Assembly (NCBI RefSeq): GCF_017948485.1
Contig: NZ_JAFFSX010000017.1
Location: 156,208-220,207 of the forward strand
Reading direction: 5' to 3'
DNA length: 64,000 nucleotides
Origin: Streptomyces sp. GESEQ-35
GTDB taxonomy: Bacteria > Actinomycetota > Actinomycetes > Streptomycetales > Streptomycetaceae
In this document: one piece after another, positions 28,320 through 37,373 of the stretch
Position numbering within the stretch: position 1 is the first letter of the stretch
Layout: each line of letters starts with the position of its first letter
Notes under the pieces: generated by a model
Databases searched by the model: none
What the model saw: the letters and a program-made list of their open reading frames with translations, nothing else
Told to the model about the DNA's origin: nothing
Program-made: the position numbers and the translations under genes

Positions 28320-29330
28320 ATGGCTAGGCCATCGACGGGATCCGAGTACGCGATCCTCGCCGAGAACGTGTGCAAGCGGTACGGCGACGCCCCGGCCCTG
28401 AGCGGGTTCGGGCTGCGGGTGCCCGAGGGCACGGTGCACGGGCTGCTCGGCCACAACGGAGCCGGCAAGACGACCGCGGTCCGCATCCTGTCCACGCTGG
28501 CCCGGCTGGACGAGGGCCGCGCCGAGGTGGCCGGTTTCGATGTGGTCCGCGACAGCGCGAAGGTGCGGGCGCGGATCGGGCTGCTCGGCCAGTCCGCCGC
28601 GGTCGACGAGGTGCTCAGCGGCCGCCAGAACCTGGTGATGTTCGGCCGGCTGTACCACCTGGGCAAACGCGCGGCCGGTGTGCGCGCGGACGCGCTGCTG
28701 GAGCAGTTCGGGCTCGCCGACACGGGGTCGAAGCAGGTCAAGGACTACTCGGGCGGTATGCGACGGCGGCTGGACCTCGCGGCCAGTCTGATTCTTGCGC
28801 CGCGGGTGCTGTTCCTCGACGAGCCGACGACGGGCCTTGACCCGCGCAGCCGCAACGAGGTGTGGGCCGCGGTGCGTTCGCTGGTCGAGGACGGCACCAC
28901 GGTCCTGCTGACCACGCAGTACCTGGACGAGGCGGACCAGCTCGCCGACCGGATCTCGGTGATCGCCTCCCCCGGCGGCGCGGGCGGGCGGCTGATCGCC
29001 GAGGGCACCCCCGACGAGCTGAAGTCGCAGATCGGCGGCGACCGGATCGACGTCACGGTCCGCCACAGCGGTGAACTCGCCGCCGCGGCGGGCGTGTTGA
29101 CCCGGATCACGGGTCAGGAGCCGGACACGGACACCGAGAACCGGCGCGTGGGTGCCCCGGTCCGGGACCGGGTCGCCGCGCTGTCCGAGATCGTGCGCGC
29201 GCTCGGCGAGGCGGGCGTCGTGGCCGAGGACATCGCCCTGCGCCGCCCCACCCTGGACGAGGTCTTCCTGCACCTCACCGGCACGGACAGGACCGAGAAG
29301 GAAGAGAAGAAGGAAGAGGTGACGGTGTGA
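28320..29330 (+). CDS. ABC exporter ATPase, DrrA-type
   Basis: 336 residues. Walker A 'GHNGAGKTT' (about residue 48), signature 'DYSGGMRRRLDLA', Walker B 'VLFLDEPTTGLD', and the long C-terminal domain typical of daunorubicin-resistance DrrA proteins ('RRPTLDEVFLHLTGTD'). It powers export of the aromatic product by the adjacent permease. The stop overlaps the permease start (GTGA). The spacing to the SARP box suggests co-induction with the PKS. Confidence 0.93.
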   Translation: MARPSTGSEYAILAENVCKRYGDAPALSGFGLRVPEGTVHGLLGHNGAGKTTAVRILSTLARLDEGRAEVAGFDVVRDSAKVRARIGLLGQSAAVDEVLSGRQNLVMFGRLYHLGKRAAGVRADALLEQFGLADTGSKQVKDYSGGMRRRLDLAASLILAPRVLFLDEPTTGLDPRSRNEVWAAVRSLVEDGTTVLLTTQYLDEADQLADRISVIASPGGAGGRLIAEGTPDELKSQIGGDRIDVTVRHSGELAAAAGVLTRITGQEPDTDTENRRVGAPVRDRVAALSEIVRALGEAGVVAEDIALRRPTLDEVFLHLTGTDRTEKEEKKEEVTV

Positions 29331-30151
29331 CCACCGCAGTCCCGCAGTCCGAAGCCGGTACGGGGGGCGTCCGCTGGGCCCTGTCCGACTCCTGGGTGCT
29401 GACCGGCCGTTCGCTTGCCCACTGGGCCCGCAACCCCGCCCCCGTCGTCATCGGCCTGCTCTTCCCGATCATGATGGTGCTGATGTTCGGGTACCTGTTC
29501 GGCGGGGCGATGCAGGTTCCCGGCGGGGGCAGCTACCGCGAGTTCCTGGTGCCGGGCATGTTCGCCATGACGATGGTCTTCGGCATCGAGGTGACGATGC
29601 TGGCCGTGATCAGCGACGCCGCCAAGGGGGTCACCGACCGGTTCCGGTCGATGCCCACGTCCGCCGCGGCGGTGGTGACCGGGCGCAGCATCGCCGACAT
29701 GCTCAACTCGGTCCTCGGGCTGACCGTGATGGTCCTGTGCGGGCTGGCCGTCGGCTGGCGCGCGAACGACGGGTTCGGCCGGGCGCTGGCCGCCGTCGGC
29801 CTGCTCCTGCTGCTGCGCTTCGCCCTGCTGTGGGTGGGCATCTACCTGGGGCTGGTCTTCACGGACCCGGCCGCCGTCACCGCCGTACAGACACTGGTGT
29901 GGCCGCTCGGGTTCCTGTCGAACGCCTTCGTCTCGCCGGACACCATGCCGGGCTGGCTCGCCGCGGTCTCCGAGTGGAATCCGCTGTCGGCGACGGTGAC
30001 GGCCGTACGGCGGCTGTTCGGCAACCCCGGCTGGGACACCGGGACCTGGGCGACGGATCAGGCCATTGTCATGGCCGTGGTGTGGCCGGTGATCATTTTT
30101 GCCGTTTTCTTCCCGCTCTCCGTGCGACGCTACCAGCGGCTCGGCAGCTGA
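29327..30151 (+). CDS. ABC-2 type permease, DrrB-type
   Basis: 274 residues with six hydrophobic segments. Begins 'TGRSLAHWARNPAPVVIGLLFPIMMVLMFGYLFG' in two parts, with the family stretch 'EFLVPGMFAMTMVFG' and 'GVTDRFRSMPTS' between helices 2 and 3. Partner of the ATPase just upstream, starting at an overlapping GTG. Predicted role is self-resistance by efflux. Confidence 0.92.
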   Translation: MTTAVPQSEAGTGGVRWALSDSWVLTGRSLAHWARNPAPVVIGLLFPIMMVLMFGYLFGGAMQVPGGGSYREFLVPGMFAMTMVFGIEVTMLAVISDAAKGVTDRFRSMPTSAAAVVTGRSIADMLNSVLGLTVMVLCGLAVGWRANDGFGRALAAVGLLLLLRFALLWVGIYLGLVFTDPAAVTAVQTLVWPLGFLSNAFVSPDTMPGWLAAVSEWNPLSATVTAVRRLFGNPGWDTGTWATDQAIVMAVVWPVIIFAVFFPLSVRRYQRLGS

Positions 30152-30188
30152 CACCGGCCACCTCGAACGAAGGGGAACCCAGAGGAAC

Positions 30189-32999
30189 ATGGCAGTGATG
30201 ACGGGCGTTCGGGCCGACGACCTCACGCGGTGCGCGGTGCTCTTCGAGGCTGCCGACCCGCCTCGGGCCGGCACCGTGGTGTTCTGGGATCCGCCGGGTC
30301 CGGTGACCCAAGACACGAGTGATGCCGTGGACGTCGTCACCGTCGAGGGCGGCATCCCCGTCACCCGCACCGTGGCGGCCGTGCGGCTGTCCGTCGCGGA
30401 CGCCCTGCCGGTGCTGGCCGAGGCGGCCCGGCCGGGGGCGGGGGCCCATCCGGCCGCCGCGTTCTGGGGCGGCGCGACCGCGATCGCCCTGCACCTCGCG
30501 GCCCGGGAGCGGCTGTTGCCGGGCGTCTCGCCGGGCGGCTACGACGCCTGGCGGACCGGCCCGCTGGACCTGGACGACGTACGACGGTTGCGCGCGCTGG
30601 CCGGCGCCGCGCCGCCCGAGGCGTACGCCGCCGCCCTGCCGGGCACCGGTGGTGCGGTGCGGATGGCCGAACCGGAAGGCCTGGTACGGGCGTTCCTGGA
30701 TGCCGTCGCCGACACGCTGCCGCGTACCCCGGCGGCCCACGCGGCCACCGGCCGGGCCGCCTTCGCCGCCGTCGAGCCCCAGCACGTGCCCCAACTGCGG
30801 GCCTGGGCCGAGGAGATCTCGGCGGGGCTGGACTCGGGGGTACGGGTGTCCCTGCGGGTGGAGCTCACGGACACCGGTACCGAAGCCCCTCCCGCCCTGC
30901 GCCTGGTCCCCCGCGCCCACAGCCTCGCCGACCCCACTCTCGCCCTCGACGCGGAGGAGCTCTTCGCCAGCGTCGACCACGCCCTCGGCCACCGTGCCCA
31001 GGCCGACACCGTGCTGGCCGTACGCCGTGCCGCGGGCGTGTGGGAGCCGCTGGAGCGGCTGTTGCCCGTGCCGCGTGCCATGGACCTGTCCGACCGGGAC
31101 GTGACCGACCTGCTGGGCGGCGGAGCCGGCCGGCTGCGCGCCCACGGCATCGACGTGCTGTGGCCCGGGGAGACCGGCCGCTCGCTGACCGCCCGTGCCG
31201 TGGTCGGCGCCGACCTTCCGCCGCCGGCCGACCTGCGGTCCTTCTTCGGCGGCGACGGCACCGTCGGCCTGCGCTGGCAACTCGACCTCGACGGCGACCC
31301 GTTGACGGACGAGGAGACGGACGAGGTCGCCACCGGCCGCCCTGTCGTACGACTGCGGGGTGGCTGGATCCTGACCGGTGCCGGCCTGGCCCGCAAGGCA
31401 CGCGAGCGGGAGGTGGGCTCGCTCTCCGCGATCGAGGCGCTCGCCGTCGCCCTGACCGGGTACGCGCGCGCCGGCAAGGAGCAGGTGCCGGTGGCGCCCA
31501 CGCCGTGGCTGCTGGCGCTGCGGGCCCACATCACCGATCCGGACGGCGGCTCCGAGCCCGTACGGCAGCCCGAGGCGCTCGCCGCCACCCTGCGCGACTA
31601 CCAGCTGCGCGGCCTGCGCTGGCTGGAGCGGATGACCTCGCTGGGGCTGGGCGGCTGTCTCGCCGACGACATGGGCCTGGGCAAGACGATCCAGCTGATC
31701 GCGCTGCATCTGCTGCGCCAGGGGCACGAGGACTCCAGCGGCCCGACCCTGGTGGTCTGCCCGGCCTCGCTGCTGGGCAACTGGCAGCGCGAGGTGGGCC
31801 GGTTCGCGCCCGGTACGGCGGTACGCCGCTACCACGGTCCGGGCCGCACCCTGGACGGCGCCGACGAGGGGTTCGTCCTGACGACGTACGGCACGATGCG
31901 CCTCGACGCCGACCGGCTGGCCGGGCACCGGTGGAGCATGGTCGTCGCCGACGAGGCCCAGCACGTCAAGAACCCGCACTCCAGCACCGCGAAGGCGCTG
32001 CGGCTGATCCCCGCCGACGCGAAGATCGCGCTCACCGGCACCCCCGTCGAGAACAGCCTGTCCGAGCTGTGGGCGGTGCTGGACTGGACGACGCCCGGAC
32101 TGCTGGGCGGATACGGCGAGTTCCGCCGGCGCTGGATGGCACCGATCGAGGCGGAGCGCACCGAGGGCACGCGAGAGCGGCCCACGGCCGCGCGGCTGGC
32201 CGGCCTGGTACGCCCGTTCCTGCTGCGCCGCCGCAAGTCCGATCCGGGCATCGCGCCGGAGCTGCCGCCCAAGACCGAGACGGACCGGCCGGTCGCGCTG
32301 ACCGCCGAGCAGTCGGCGCTGTACCGCGGGCGGGTGGCGGAGGTGCTGGGGCAGATCCGCGGCAGTGAGGGGATCGCCCGCAGCGGTCTGGTCCTGAAGC
32401 TGCTCACCGGCCTGAAGCAGATCTGCAACCACCCGGCCCAGTTCCTCAAGGAGGAGGACACGGCGCTGACGGGGCGTTCGGGGAAGCTGGAGCTGCTCGA
32501 CGAGCTGCTCGACACGATCATCGCCGAGGACGGCGCCGTGCTCGTGTTCACGCAGTACGTCGCCATGGCCCGGCTGCTTCAGCGGCATCTGCGCGAGCGC
32601 GGCGTGCCCGCCCAGCTCCTGCACGGCGGTACGCCCGTGCCCAAGCGCGAGGAGCTCGTCCAGCGCTTCCAGGACGGGGAGGTGCCCGTCTTCCTGCTGT
32701 CGCTGAAGGCGGCGGGCACCGGCCTGAACCTGACCCGGGCCGAGCATGTCGTGCACTACGACCGCTGGTGGAACCCGGCGGTGGAGGCCCAGGCCACGGA
32801 CCGCGCGTACCGGATCGGCCAGACCAGGGCCGTGCAGGTGCACCGGCTGATCGCCGAGGGCACCGTCGAGGACCGTATCGCCGCGCTGCTGGAGTCGAAG
32901 AAGGAGCTGGCGGACTCGGTTCTCGGCGCCGGCGAGCAGGCGCTGACGGAGCTGACCAACGACGAACTGGCCAACCTGGTCGAGCTGAGGAGCGTGTGA
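30189..32999 (+). CDS. SNF2-family DNA-dependent ATPase/helicase
   Basis: 936 residues. The C-terminal half has all SNF2 motifs: 'DDMGLGKTIQ' (I), 'TTYGTM' (Ib region), 'DEAQ' (II), 'LTGTPVEN' (III), 'KAAGTGLNLT' (V) and 'DRAYRIGQTR' (VI). The N-terminal half is a conserved but uncharacterised region found in actinobacterial SNF2/SWIM pairs. It is coupled to the SWIM gene by TGATG. It does not belong to antibiotic synthesis by any known logic; its place between exporter and amidine operon is unexpected. Start at 30189 follows AGAGGA; an open frame begins earlier inside the permease gene. Confidence 0.9.
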   Translation: MAVMTGVRADDLTRCAVLFEAADPPRAGTVVFWDPPGPVTQDTSDAVDVVTVEGGIPVTRTVAAVRLSVADALPVLAEAARPGAGAHPAAAFWGGATAIALHLAARERLLPGVSPGGYDAWRTGPLDLDDVRRLRALAGAAPPEAYAAALPGTGGAVRMAEPEGLVRAFLDAVADTLPRTPAAHAATGRAAFAAVEPQHVPQLRAWAEEISAGLDSGVRVSLRVELTDTGTEAPPALRLVPRAHSLADPTLALDAEELFASVDHALGHRAQADTVLAVRRAAGVWEPLERLLPVPRAMDLSDRDVTDLLGGGAGRLRAHGIDVLWPGETGRSLTARAVVGADLPPPADLRSFFGGDGTVGLRWQLDLDGDPLTDEETDEVATGRPVVRLRGGWILTGAGLARKAREREVGSLSAIEALAVALTGYARAGKEQVPVAPTPWLLALRAHITDPDGGSEPVRQPEALAATLRDYQLRGLRWLERMTSLGLGGCLADDMGLGKTIQLIALHLLRQGHEDSSGPTLVVCPASLLGNWQREVGRFAPGTAVRRYHGPGRTLDGADEGFVLTTYGTMRLDADRLAGHRWSMVVADEAQHVKNPHSSTAKALRLIPADAKIALTGTPVENSLSELWAVLDWTTPGLLGGYGEFRRRWMAPIEAERTEGTRERPTAARLAGLVRPFLLRRRKSDPGIAPELPPKTETDRPVALTAEQSALYRGRVAEVLGQIRGSEGIARSGLVLKLLTGLKQICNHPAQFLKEEDTALTGRSGKLELLDELLDTIIAEDGAVLVFTQYVAMARLLQRHLRERGVPAQLLHGGTPVPKREELVQRFQDGEVPVFLLSLKAAGTGLNLTRAEHVVHYDRWWNPAVEAQATDRAYRIGQTRAVQVHRLIAEGTVEDRIAALLESKKELADSVLGAGEQALTELTNDELANLVELRSV

Positions 33000-34285
33000 T
33001 GGCCGGGGGCAAGGACAGCGGTGCCCGGGGCTTTCCCGCGTTCGCCGCACGCAAGGGCGGCCGTGCCCGCGGCCAGTCGTTCTGGGCCAAGGCCTGGACC
33101 GAGGCCGTCGAGGACACCTGGCCGGAGGAGGAGCCGCTGAAGCAGGGCCGGGCCTTCGCCCGCACCGGGCGGATCGGTCCGGTCACCGTCAGCCCGGGGC
33201 GGATCTCGGCGGAGGTGTACGGCGGCGAGGAAGCCCACACGACGGTGGTCACTCTGCGGGAGCTGGACGACCAGGAGTGGGAGCTGCTGTGGGAGAAGAC
33301 CGCCGACCGGCCTCAGGAGACGGAGGCGCTGCTGGCGGGTGAGCTGCCGGAGGACCTCCTGGAGGCGGTGGAGGACGCCCGGGTGCGGCTGTTGCCCGGG
33401 TACGGGGACCTGGACGCGGACTGCGACTGCGACGCCCTGGACCATCCGTGCCCGCATGCCACGGCCCTGTGCTACCAGGTGTCGTGGCTCCTGGACACGG
33501 ATCCGTGGCTGTTGCTTCTGGTGCGGGGCAGGGGCGCCGCCGAGGCGGTGGAGGAGCTGAAGTCCGAGCTGCTGCTGCGGGCCATGGCGGGCGACGACGA
33601 CGCCGACAACGACACTGACGCAGCCGAGGAGAGTCCGGCCGAACTCGCCCTGCCGGACGGCCCGTTGCCCGGTGTGGACCCGCTGGCCGCCTGGTCGCGC
33701 CAGGCGTCGCCGCTGCCGGAGCTGCCGCCGCTGCCCGCCGCGCCGGACGGCGCCGAGGAGCCGGTCACCGGCATCGAGGCCGACCCGCTGGAGCAGCTGG
33801 TCGCCGACGCGGCCGTACGCGCCAGATCGCTGCTCGGGTACGCCCGGGGCCTGACCGACGGGCCCGCGCCGCCGCTCGACCTGTGGCAGGACACCGTACG
33901 CATCGCCGCCACCCATCCCGATCCGAGGGTGCCGGTGCGGCTGCGCGAGAGCTGCGGCAGGCCGCCCGAGGAGCTGGACCGCGCGGCCGAGGCATGGCGC
34001 ACCGGCGGCGCGGCGGGCCTGGAGGTGCTGGAGCGGACCTGGTCGCCGTCCGTCCAGGAGACCGCGCGGGCGCGAGCGGCGCTCTCGGCGGGCTGGGAGG
34101 CGGACGAACTGCCGGAGCTCCAGGTGCGGGACAACCACTGGACGCCGGCCGGGCAGGGCATCCAGCTGCGCCTGGGCCGCGACGGGCGCTGGTACCCGTA
34201 CCGCCTGCGGGCGGACGAGTGGTGGCCGGCCGGACCTCCGCACAGCGACCCGTCGGACGTCCTCGTGGACCTGACCGACGACTGA
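32999..34285 (+). CDS. SWIM zinc-finger protein, partner of the SNF2 ATPase
   Basis: 428 residues. The SWIM finger (CxCx(n)CxH) is seen at 'DCDCDALDHPCPH' (about residues 141-153). The remainder is acidic linker ('GDDDADNDTDAAEE') and helical C-terminal sequence. SWIM proteins bind DNA or protein partners, and this arrangement with an SNF2 protein is recurrent in actinobacteria. The start overlaps the SNF2 stop by one base. A strong terminator follows 11 bp after the stop. Confidence 0.85.
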   Translation: MAGGKDSGARGFPAFAARKGGRARGQSFWAKAWTEAVEDTWPEEEPLKQGRAFARTGRIGPVTVSPGRISAEVYGGEEAHTTVVTLRELDDQEWELLWEKTADRPQETEALLAGELPEDLLEAVEDARVRLLPGYGDLDADCDCDALDHPCPHATALCYQVSWLLDTDPWLLLLVRGRGAAEAVEELKSELLLRAMAGDDDADNDTDAAEESPAELALPDGPLPGVDPLAAWSRQASPLPELPPLPAAPDGAEEPVTGIEADPLEQLVADAAVRARSLLGYARGLTDGPAPPLDLWQDTVRIAATHPDPRVPVRLRESCGRPPEELDRAAEAWRTGGAAGLEVLERTWSPSVQETARARAALSAGWEADELPELQVRDNHWTPAGQGIQLRLGRDGRWYPYRLRADEWWPAGPPHSDPSDVLVDLTDD

Positions 34286-34295
34286 ACGACCGCGC

Positions 34296-34343
34296 AGCAC
34301 GAAGGGGTCCCGTCACCACCCGGTGACGGGACCCCTTCGTGCT
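34296..34343. terminator. Perfect 22-bp hairpin terminator
   Basis: Left arm 34296-34317 (starting AGCACGAAGGGGTCCC) and right arm 34322-34343 pair without mismatch around a 4-base loop. There is no long T-run, as is usual in Streptomyces. It isolates the SNF2/SWIM pair from the following biosynthetic operon. Confidence 0.92.
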
Positions 34344-34359
34344 GGAGGTGCACCGTGGC

Positions 34360-34377
34360 TCGATCAATCCTCCAGAC
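34360..34377 (+). promoter_or_regulatory. Candidate SARP box upstream of the adenylation/Trp-like operon
   Basis: TCGATCA-ATCC-TCCAGAC with 11-bp period, starting 17 bp after the terminator and ending 62 bp before the TTG start of the adenylation enzyme. It ties the nine-gene operon to the PKS regulon. Confidence 0.5.
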
Positions 34378-34439
34378 CACGACAGCACGATCGGGAGCCA
34401 CAGGTACCGCGAGGTGCGCACGGAAACGGGGGAGGGATC

Positions 34440-35933
34440 TTGACCGGATACGCCACGGCACACCGTTCCGCTCTCCTCGACGGCGTGCTCACGCAGGCGC
34501 AGCTCACCCCGTACGCGACGGCCCTGGTGTGGCGGGACGAGGAGATCGGCTACGGCGCGCTGCTGCGCCGGGCGGAACGGGAACGGGCCCGCCTGGCGGG
34601 TCTGCCGGGCGACGAGCCGGTGGCCGTACCGGCCGTGAAGTCCCCCGGCACCGTCGCGCTCGTCCTGGCCTGTCTGCTGGAGCGCCGCCCGGTCCTGCTG
34701 CCCGCCGCCACACTCGGACCCGACGCCCTCGACCGGCTGCACGAGCAGGCAGGTGTACGGCACGTACTGCGGCCCTGCGACGATCCTCCGCCGCCCGGCA
34801 CGGACGCCCCGCGACCGCCCGCGCCGTCCGCCGGCCGGCCCGCGCTGCTGCTCACCACCTCCGGCTCCACCGGAGCGCCGAAGATCGTCCCGCTGGACGC
34901 GGACGCGGTGGACGCCTTCACCGGCTGGGCCGCCGAGGCCTTCGGCATCGGGCCGGGCACGACGGTGCTCAACTACGCGCCGCTCAACTTCGACCTGTGC
35001 CTGCTCGACGTGTGGACCACCCTCGCGCACGGCGGCCGGGTCGTCCTCGTCGACCCCGACCACGCCCTCGACGGTCCGCGTCTGCTCGGCCTGCTGACCC
35101 GGCATCAGGTCCGGGTCGTCCAGGCCGTCCCTATGTTCTTCCGGCTGCTCGCCGACGCGGCGGACGCCGCCGGGACGGTCCTGCCCGCCGTACGGCACGC
35201 CATGTTCACCGGCGACGCCGTCCCCGGGCCGCTGCTCGCCCGGCTGCCCGGGCTGCTGCCCGGCGCCCGGCTGCACAACATCTACGGGTGCACCGAGACC
35301 AACGACAGCTTTGTCCACGAGGTGCCCGCCGCGGCCGCGGCGGGCGGCGGTCCGCTGCCGCTGGGCCGGCCGCTGCCCGGCGTCGATGCCCTCGTCGTCA
35401 CCGACGAGGGCACGGTGCTCGCCGGACCCGGCACCGGTGAACTTCTCGTCTCCACCCCGTTCCAGACCCGCGGCTATCTGGGCGCCGCGGCCGCCGCGCG
35501 GGTGTTCGTGCCGCACCCGGCCCGCGGCGGCGCACCAGGTCGCCGCTACTTCCGCAGCGGCGACCTGGTGCGCCGGCACCCGGACGGCTCCCTCACCCTT
35601 CAGGGCCGCACCGACTTCCAGGTCAAGGTGCGCGGAGTACGGGTCAACGCCCAGGAGGTGGAGCACGTCCTGCTCGGCCACGACGAGGTCACCGAGGCGG
35701 CCGTCCTGGCCCTGCCCGACCCGGTCGCGGGACGGCTGCTGCACGCGGTCGTCCGGCGGGCACCGGGCTCGGGGCTCAACAGCCTGACGCTGCGCGGGCA
35801 TCTCGCCCGCCGACTGCCCCGGGCGGCGGTCCCCTCCGGCCTGCGGATCGTCGACGACCCGCTGCCCAGGACCTCCACCGGCAAGGTCGACCGCGACCGG
35901 GTCGCTTCGGCCCACTTCACCAAGGAGAACTGA
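34440..35933 (+). CDS. Discrete adenylation enzyme (carrier-loading)
   Basis: 497 residues from a TTG preceded by GGGGGAGGG. The frame is open upstream through the terminator, so the TTG is decided by the ribosome site and the family N-terminus. ANL motifs: 'LTTSGSTGAPKIVPLD' (P-loop, about 142-157), 'NIYGCTETNDS' (A5), 'YFRSGDLVRRHPDGSLTLQGRTDFQVKVRG' in parts (A7-A8), and the Lys of 'RTSTGKVDRDR' (A10). Followed one base later by a PCP gene, its natural acceptor. The substrate is unknown; by analogy to kosinostatin it may be a pyridine or pyrrole-type acid such as nicotinate. The usual amino-acid-binding Asp (A4) is not obvious to me. Confidence 0.87.
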   Translation: MTGYATAHRSALLDGVLTQAQLTPYATALVWRDEEIGYGALLRRAERERARLAGLPGDEPVAVPAVKSPGTVALVLACLLERRPVLLPAATLGPDALDRLHEQAGVRHVLRPCDDPPPPGTDAPRPPAPSAGRPALLLTTSGSTGAPKIVPLDADAVDAFTGWAAEAFGIGPGTTVLNYAPLNFDLCLLDVWTTLAHGGRVVLVDPDHALDGPRLLGLLTRHQVRVVQAVPMFFRLLADAADAAGTVLPAVRHAMFTGDAVPGPLLARLPGLLPGARLHNIYGCTETNDSFVHEVPAAAAAGGGPLPLGRPLPGVDALVVTDEGTVLAGPGTGELLVSTPFQTRGYLGAAAAARVFVPHPARGGAPGRRYFRSGDLVRRHPDGSLTLQGRTDFQVKVRGVRVNAQEVEHVLLGHDEVTEAAVLALPDPVAGRLLHAVVRRAPGSGLNSLTLRGHLARRLPRAAVPSGLRIVDDPLPRTSTGKVDRDRVASAHFTKEN

Positions 35934-35934
35934 C

Positions 35935-36198
35935 ATGCAGTACGCCCAGGCCGTCAAGGAGTTCGTCGTCAAGGAGTTCCTGCCGGACGTGCCGGCCGAG
36001 GAGCTCGCCGACGACCTCGACCTCATGGCGAACGGCGTCATCGACAGCCTCGGGCTGCTCAAGGTGATCGCCTGGCTGGAGGACCGCTACGGCGTCAACA
36101 CGGACGCCGTCGACCTGGACCCGGAGTCCTTCACCTCCGTCGCGGCGATCGCCTCCTTCCTCGCGGACGCGCCGCGCGAGCACGCGGGGGCCGCGTAG
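35935..36198 (+). CDS. Discrete peptidyl/acyl carrier protein
   Basis: 87 residues. Phosphopantetheine Ser in 'MANGVIDSLGLLKVIAWLED' (about residue 38), strongly acidic and helical. One base separates its ATG from the adenylation enzyme stop, and AAGGAG precedes it. Expected to be loaded by that enzyme so that the later Trp-like steps can act on a tethered substrate. It differs from the PKS ACP and the FkbJ-like ACP, making three carrier proteins in the window. Confidence 0.93.
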   Translation: MQYAQAVKEFVVKEFLPDVPAEELADDLDLMANGVIDSLGLLKVIAWLEDRYGVNTDAVDLDPESFTSVAAIASFLADAPREHAGAA

Positions 36199-36200
36199 CC

Positions 36201-37373
36201 ATGCATGAGGCCGTCGTCTCGCTCATCGGCCGGGACCGTCCCGTGGAGCTGCCGGTGTGGCGGTCGTTCTGGGACCAGCTGCACGCCGGAGGCCTGCGCC
36301 GGGGCGAGGCCACGGCCCTGCTCGCCTCGCTGTCCACGAGGATGCCCGACCGGGTCACGCTTCAGGCGTTCCTGGACTCGCTGGCCGAGCGCCGGCCGGC
36401 CCGTCCGGCAGACGTGTTCGCCGGCGCCGTCAACATCGTCGGCACCGGCGGCGGTCCGCGCACCTTCAACGTCTCCACGGCGGCCGCCTTCGTGGCGGCG
36501 GCGATGGGCGTGCGGGTCGTCAAGACCGGCTCCCGCGCCTACACCAGCTCCTGCGGATCGCTCGACCTGCTGGAGCGGCTCGGCATCGCGCCGACCACGT
36601 CGTACGAGCAGACCCGGGACACCCTGGAGCGCTGCGGTGTCGCCTTCGCCGGGTACTTCGTGTACCCCGCGGAGATCGCGCTGCTCGCCCGGGCCGTCGC
36701 ACCGCTCGACCTGCGCCGACTGGGGTCGTTCATCAACACGCTCGGCCCCTTCCTGGCCGACATGCCGGTGCGCGCGCAGGTGACCGGGGTGTCCCGGCCG
36801 CAGGCGACAAGCGGGTCCGGCGAAATTCGGTGCGGTTCAGCCGCGCCCCAAAGGGGCGCGGGGAACTGCGCGACCAGCCACAACGGGCCCGCAGCCGAGA
36901 GACGACCCATCGCGGCACAACCCGCGGAGCGCCTCGCGGGGCTGCGACAGGCGGCCGGGCATGTCTCCCGGGCAACGGGCCGGACAGTATGGCTGGCCGA
37001 CAACGACGCCGGCGCCGACGAACTCCTCGCCTTCACCGCCAACCGGGTCCGGTCCTACGAGGACGGCGCCGAGGACGAGTTCACCCTGTCGCCCGGCGCG
37101 CTGGGCCTGGGCTCCGGCAGCCTGGCGGACCTGACCCGGCCCGAGGAGGCCGGTGTACAGCAAGCCACGGACCTCTTCCTGGAGGTCCTCGCCGGCCACG
37201 GCACCCCGGCGGCCACCCAGACCGTCTGCCTCAACGCCGCCGCCCTGGCGGTAGCGGGCCGGATGACGGGCGACTGGCACGAGGCACTGCGCGCGGCCCA
37301 CGCCACGGTGCACGACGGCACGGCCCTGTCCTTGATCGACCGCCTGCGCACCCGGGAGCCGGCCCATGCCTGA
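36201..37373 (+). CDS. TrpD-like (anthranilate phosphoribosyltransferase) protein with repeat insertion
   Basis: 390 residues. TrpD fold signatures are altered: the phosphate loop reads 'GTGGGPRTFNVSTAAAF' (usual Asp after GTGG missing), 'KTGSRAYTSSCGSLDLLERLG' has Thr where the anthranilate enzyme has His, and the anthranilate-binding Arg region is 'LDLRRLGSFINTLGPF'. The Mg-binding Asp-Glu pair survives in 'AGADELLAF'. This fits a phosphoribosyl transfer to a different acceptor. About 40 residues in the middle (205-244) come from an intergenic palindromic repeat inserted in frame after 'VTGVSRPQA', exactly where TrpD has its 'GV.dPel..pla' turn. Activity may be damaged. Confidence 0.82.
   Translation: MHEAVVSLIGRDRPVELPVWRSFWDQLHAGGLRRGEATALLASLSTRMPDRVTLQAFLDSLAERRPARPADVFAGAVNIVGTGGGPRTFNVSTAAAFVAAAMGVRVVKTGSRAYTSSCGSLDLLERLGIAPTTSYEQTRDTLERCGVAFAGYFVYPAEIALLARAVAPLDLRRLGSFINTLGPFLADMPVRAQVTGVSRPQATSGSGEIRCGSAAPQRGAGNCATSHNGPAAERRPIAAQPAERLAGLRQAAGHVSRATGRTVWLADNDAGADELLAFTANRVRSYEDGAEDEFTLSPGALGLGSGSLADLTRPEEAGVQQATDLFLEVLAGHGTPAATQTVCLNAAALAVAGRMTGDWHEALRAAHATVHDGTALSLIDRLRTREPAHA
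36814..36933 (+). repeat. Palindromic intergenic repeat inserted in the trpD-like gene, copy D
   Basis: About 120 bp (40 codons) match copies B and F: GTCCGGCGAAATTCGG lead-in, palindrome GCGCCCCAAAGGGGCGC, then GGGGAACTGCGCGACCAGCC and GACGACCCATCGCGGCAC. All other copies in the window lie between genes. The frame is kept through the insert. Confidence 0.85.

Noticed and set aside
30093..33050. 985-codon open frame antisense to the SNF2 gene
   Set aside because: It mirrors the SNF2 frame, is rich in Gln/Arg/Gly without any family motif, and the sense strand has all helicase motifs.
34323..34439. Longer N-terminus for the adenylation enzyme
   Set aside because: It would start inside the terminator hairpin and lacks any ribosome site; the TTG at 34440 has a strong one.
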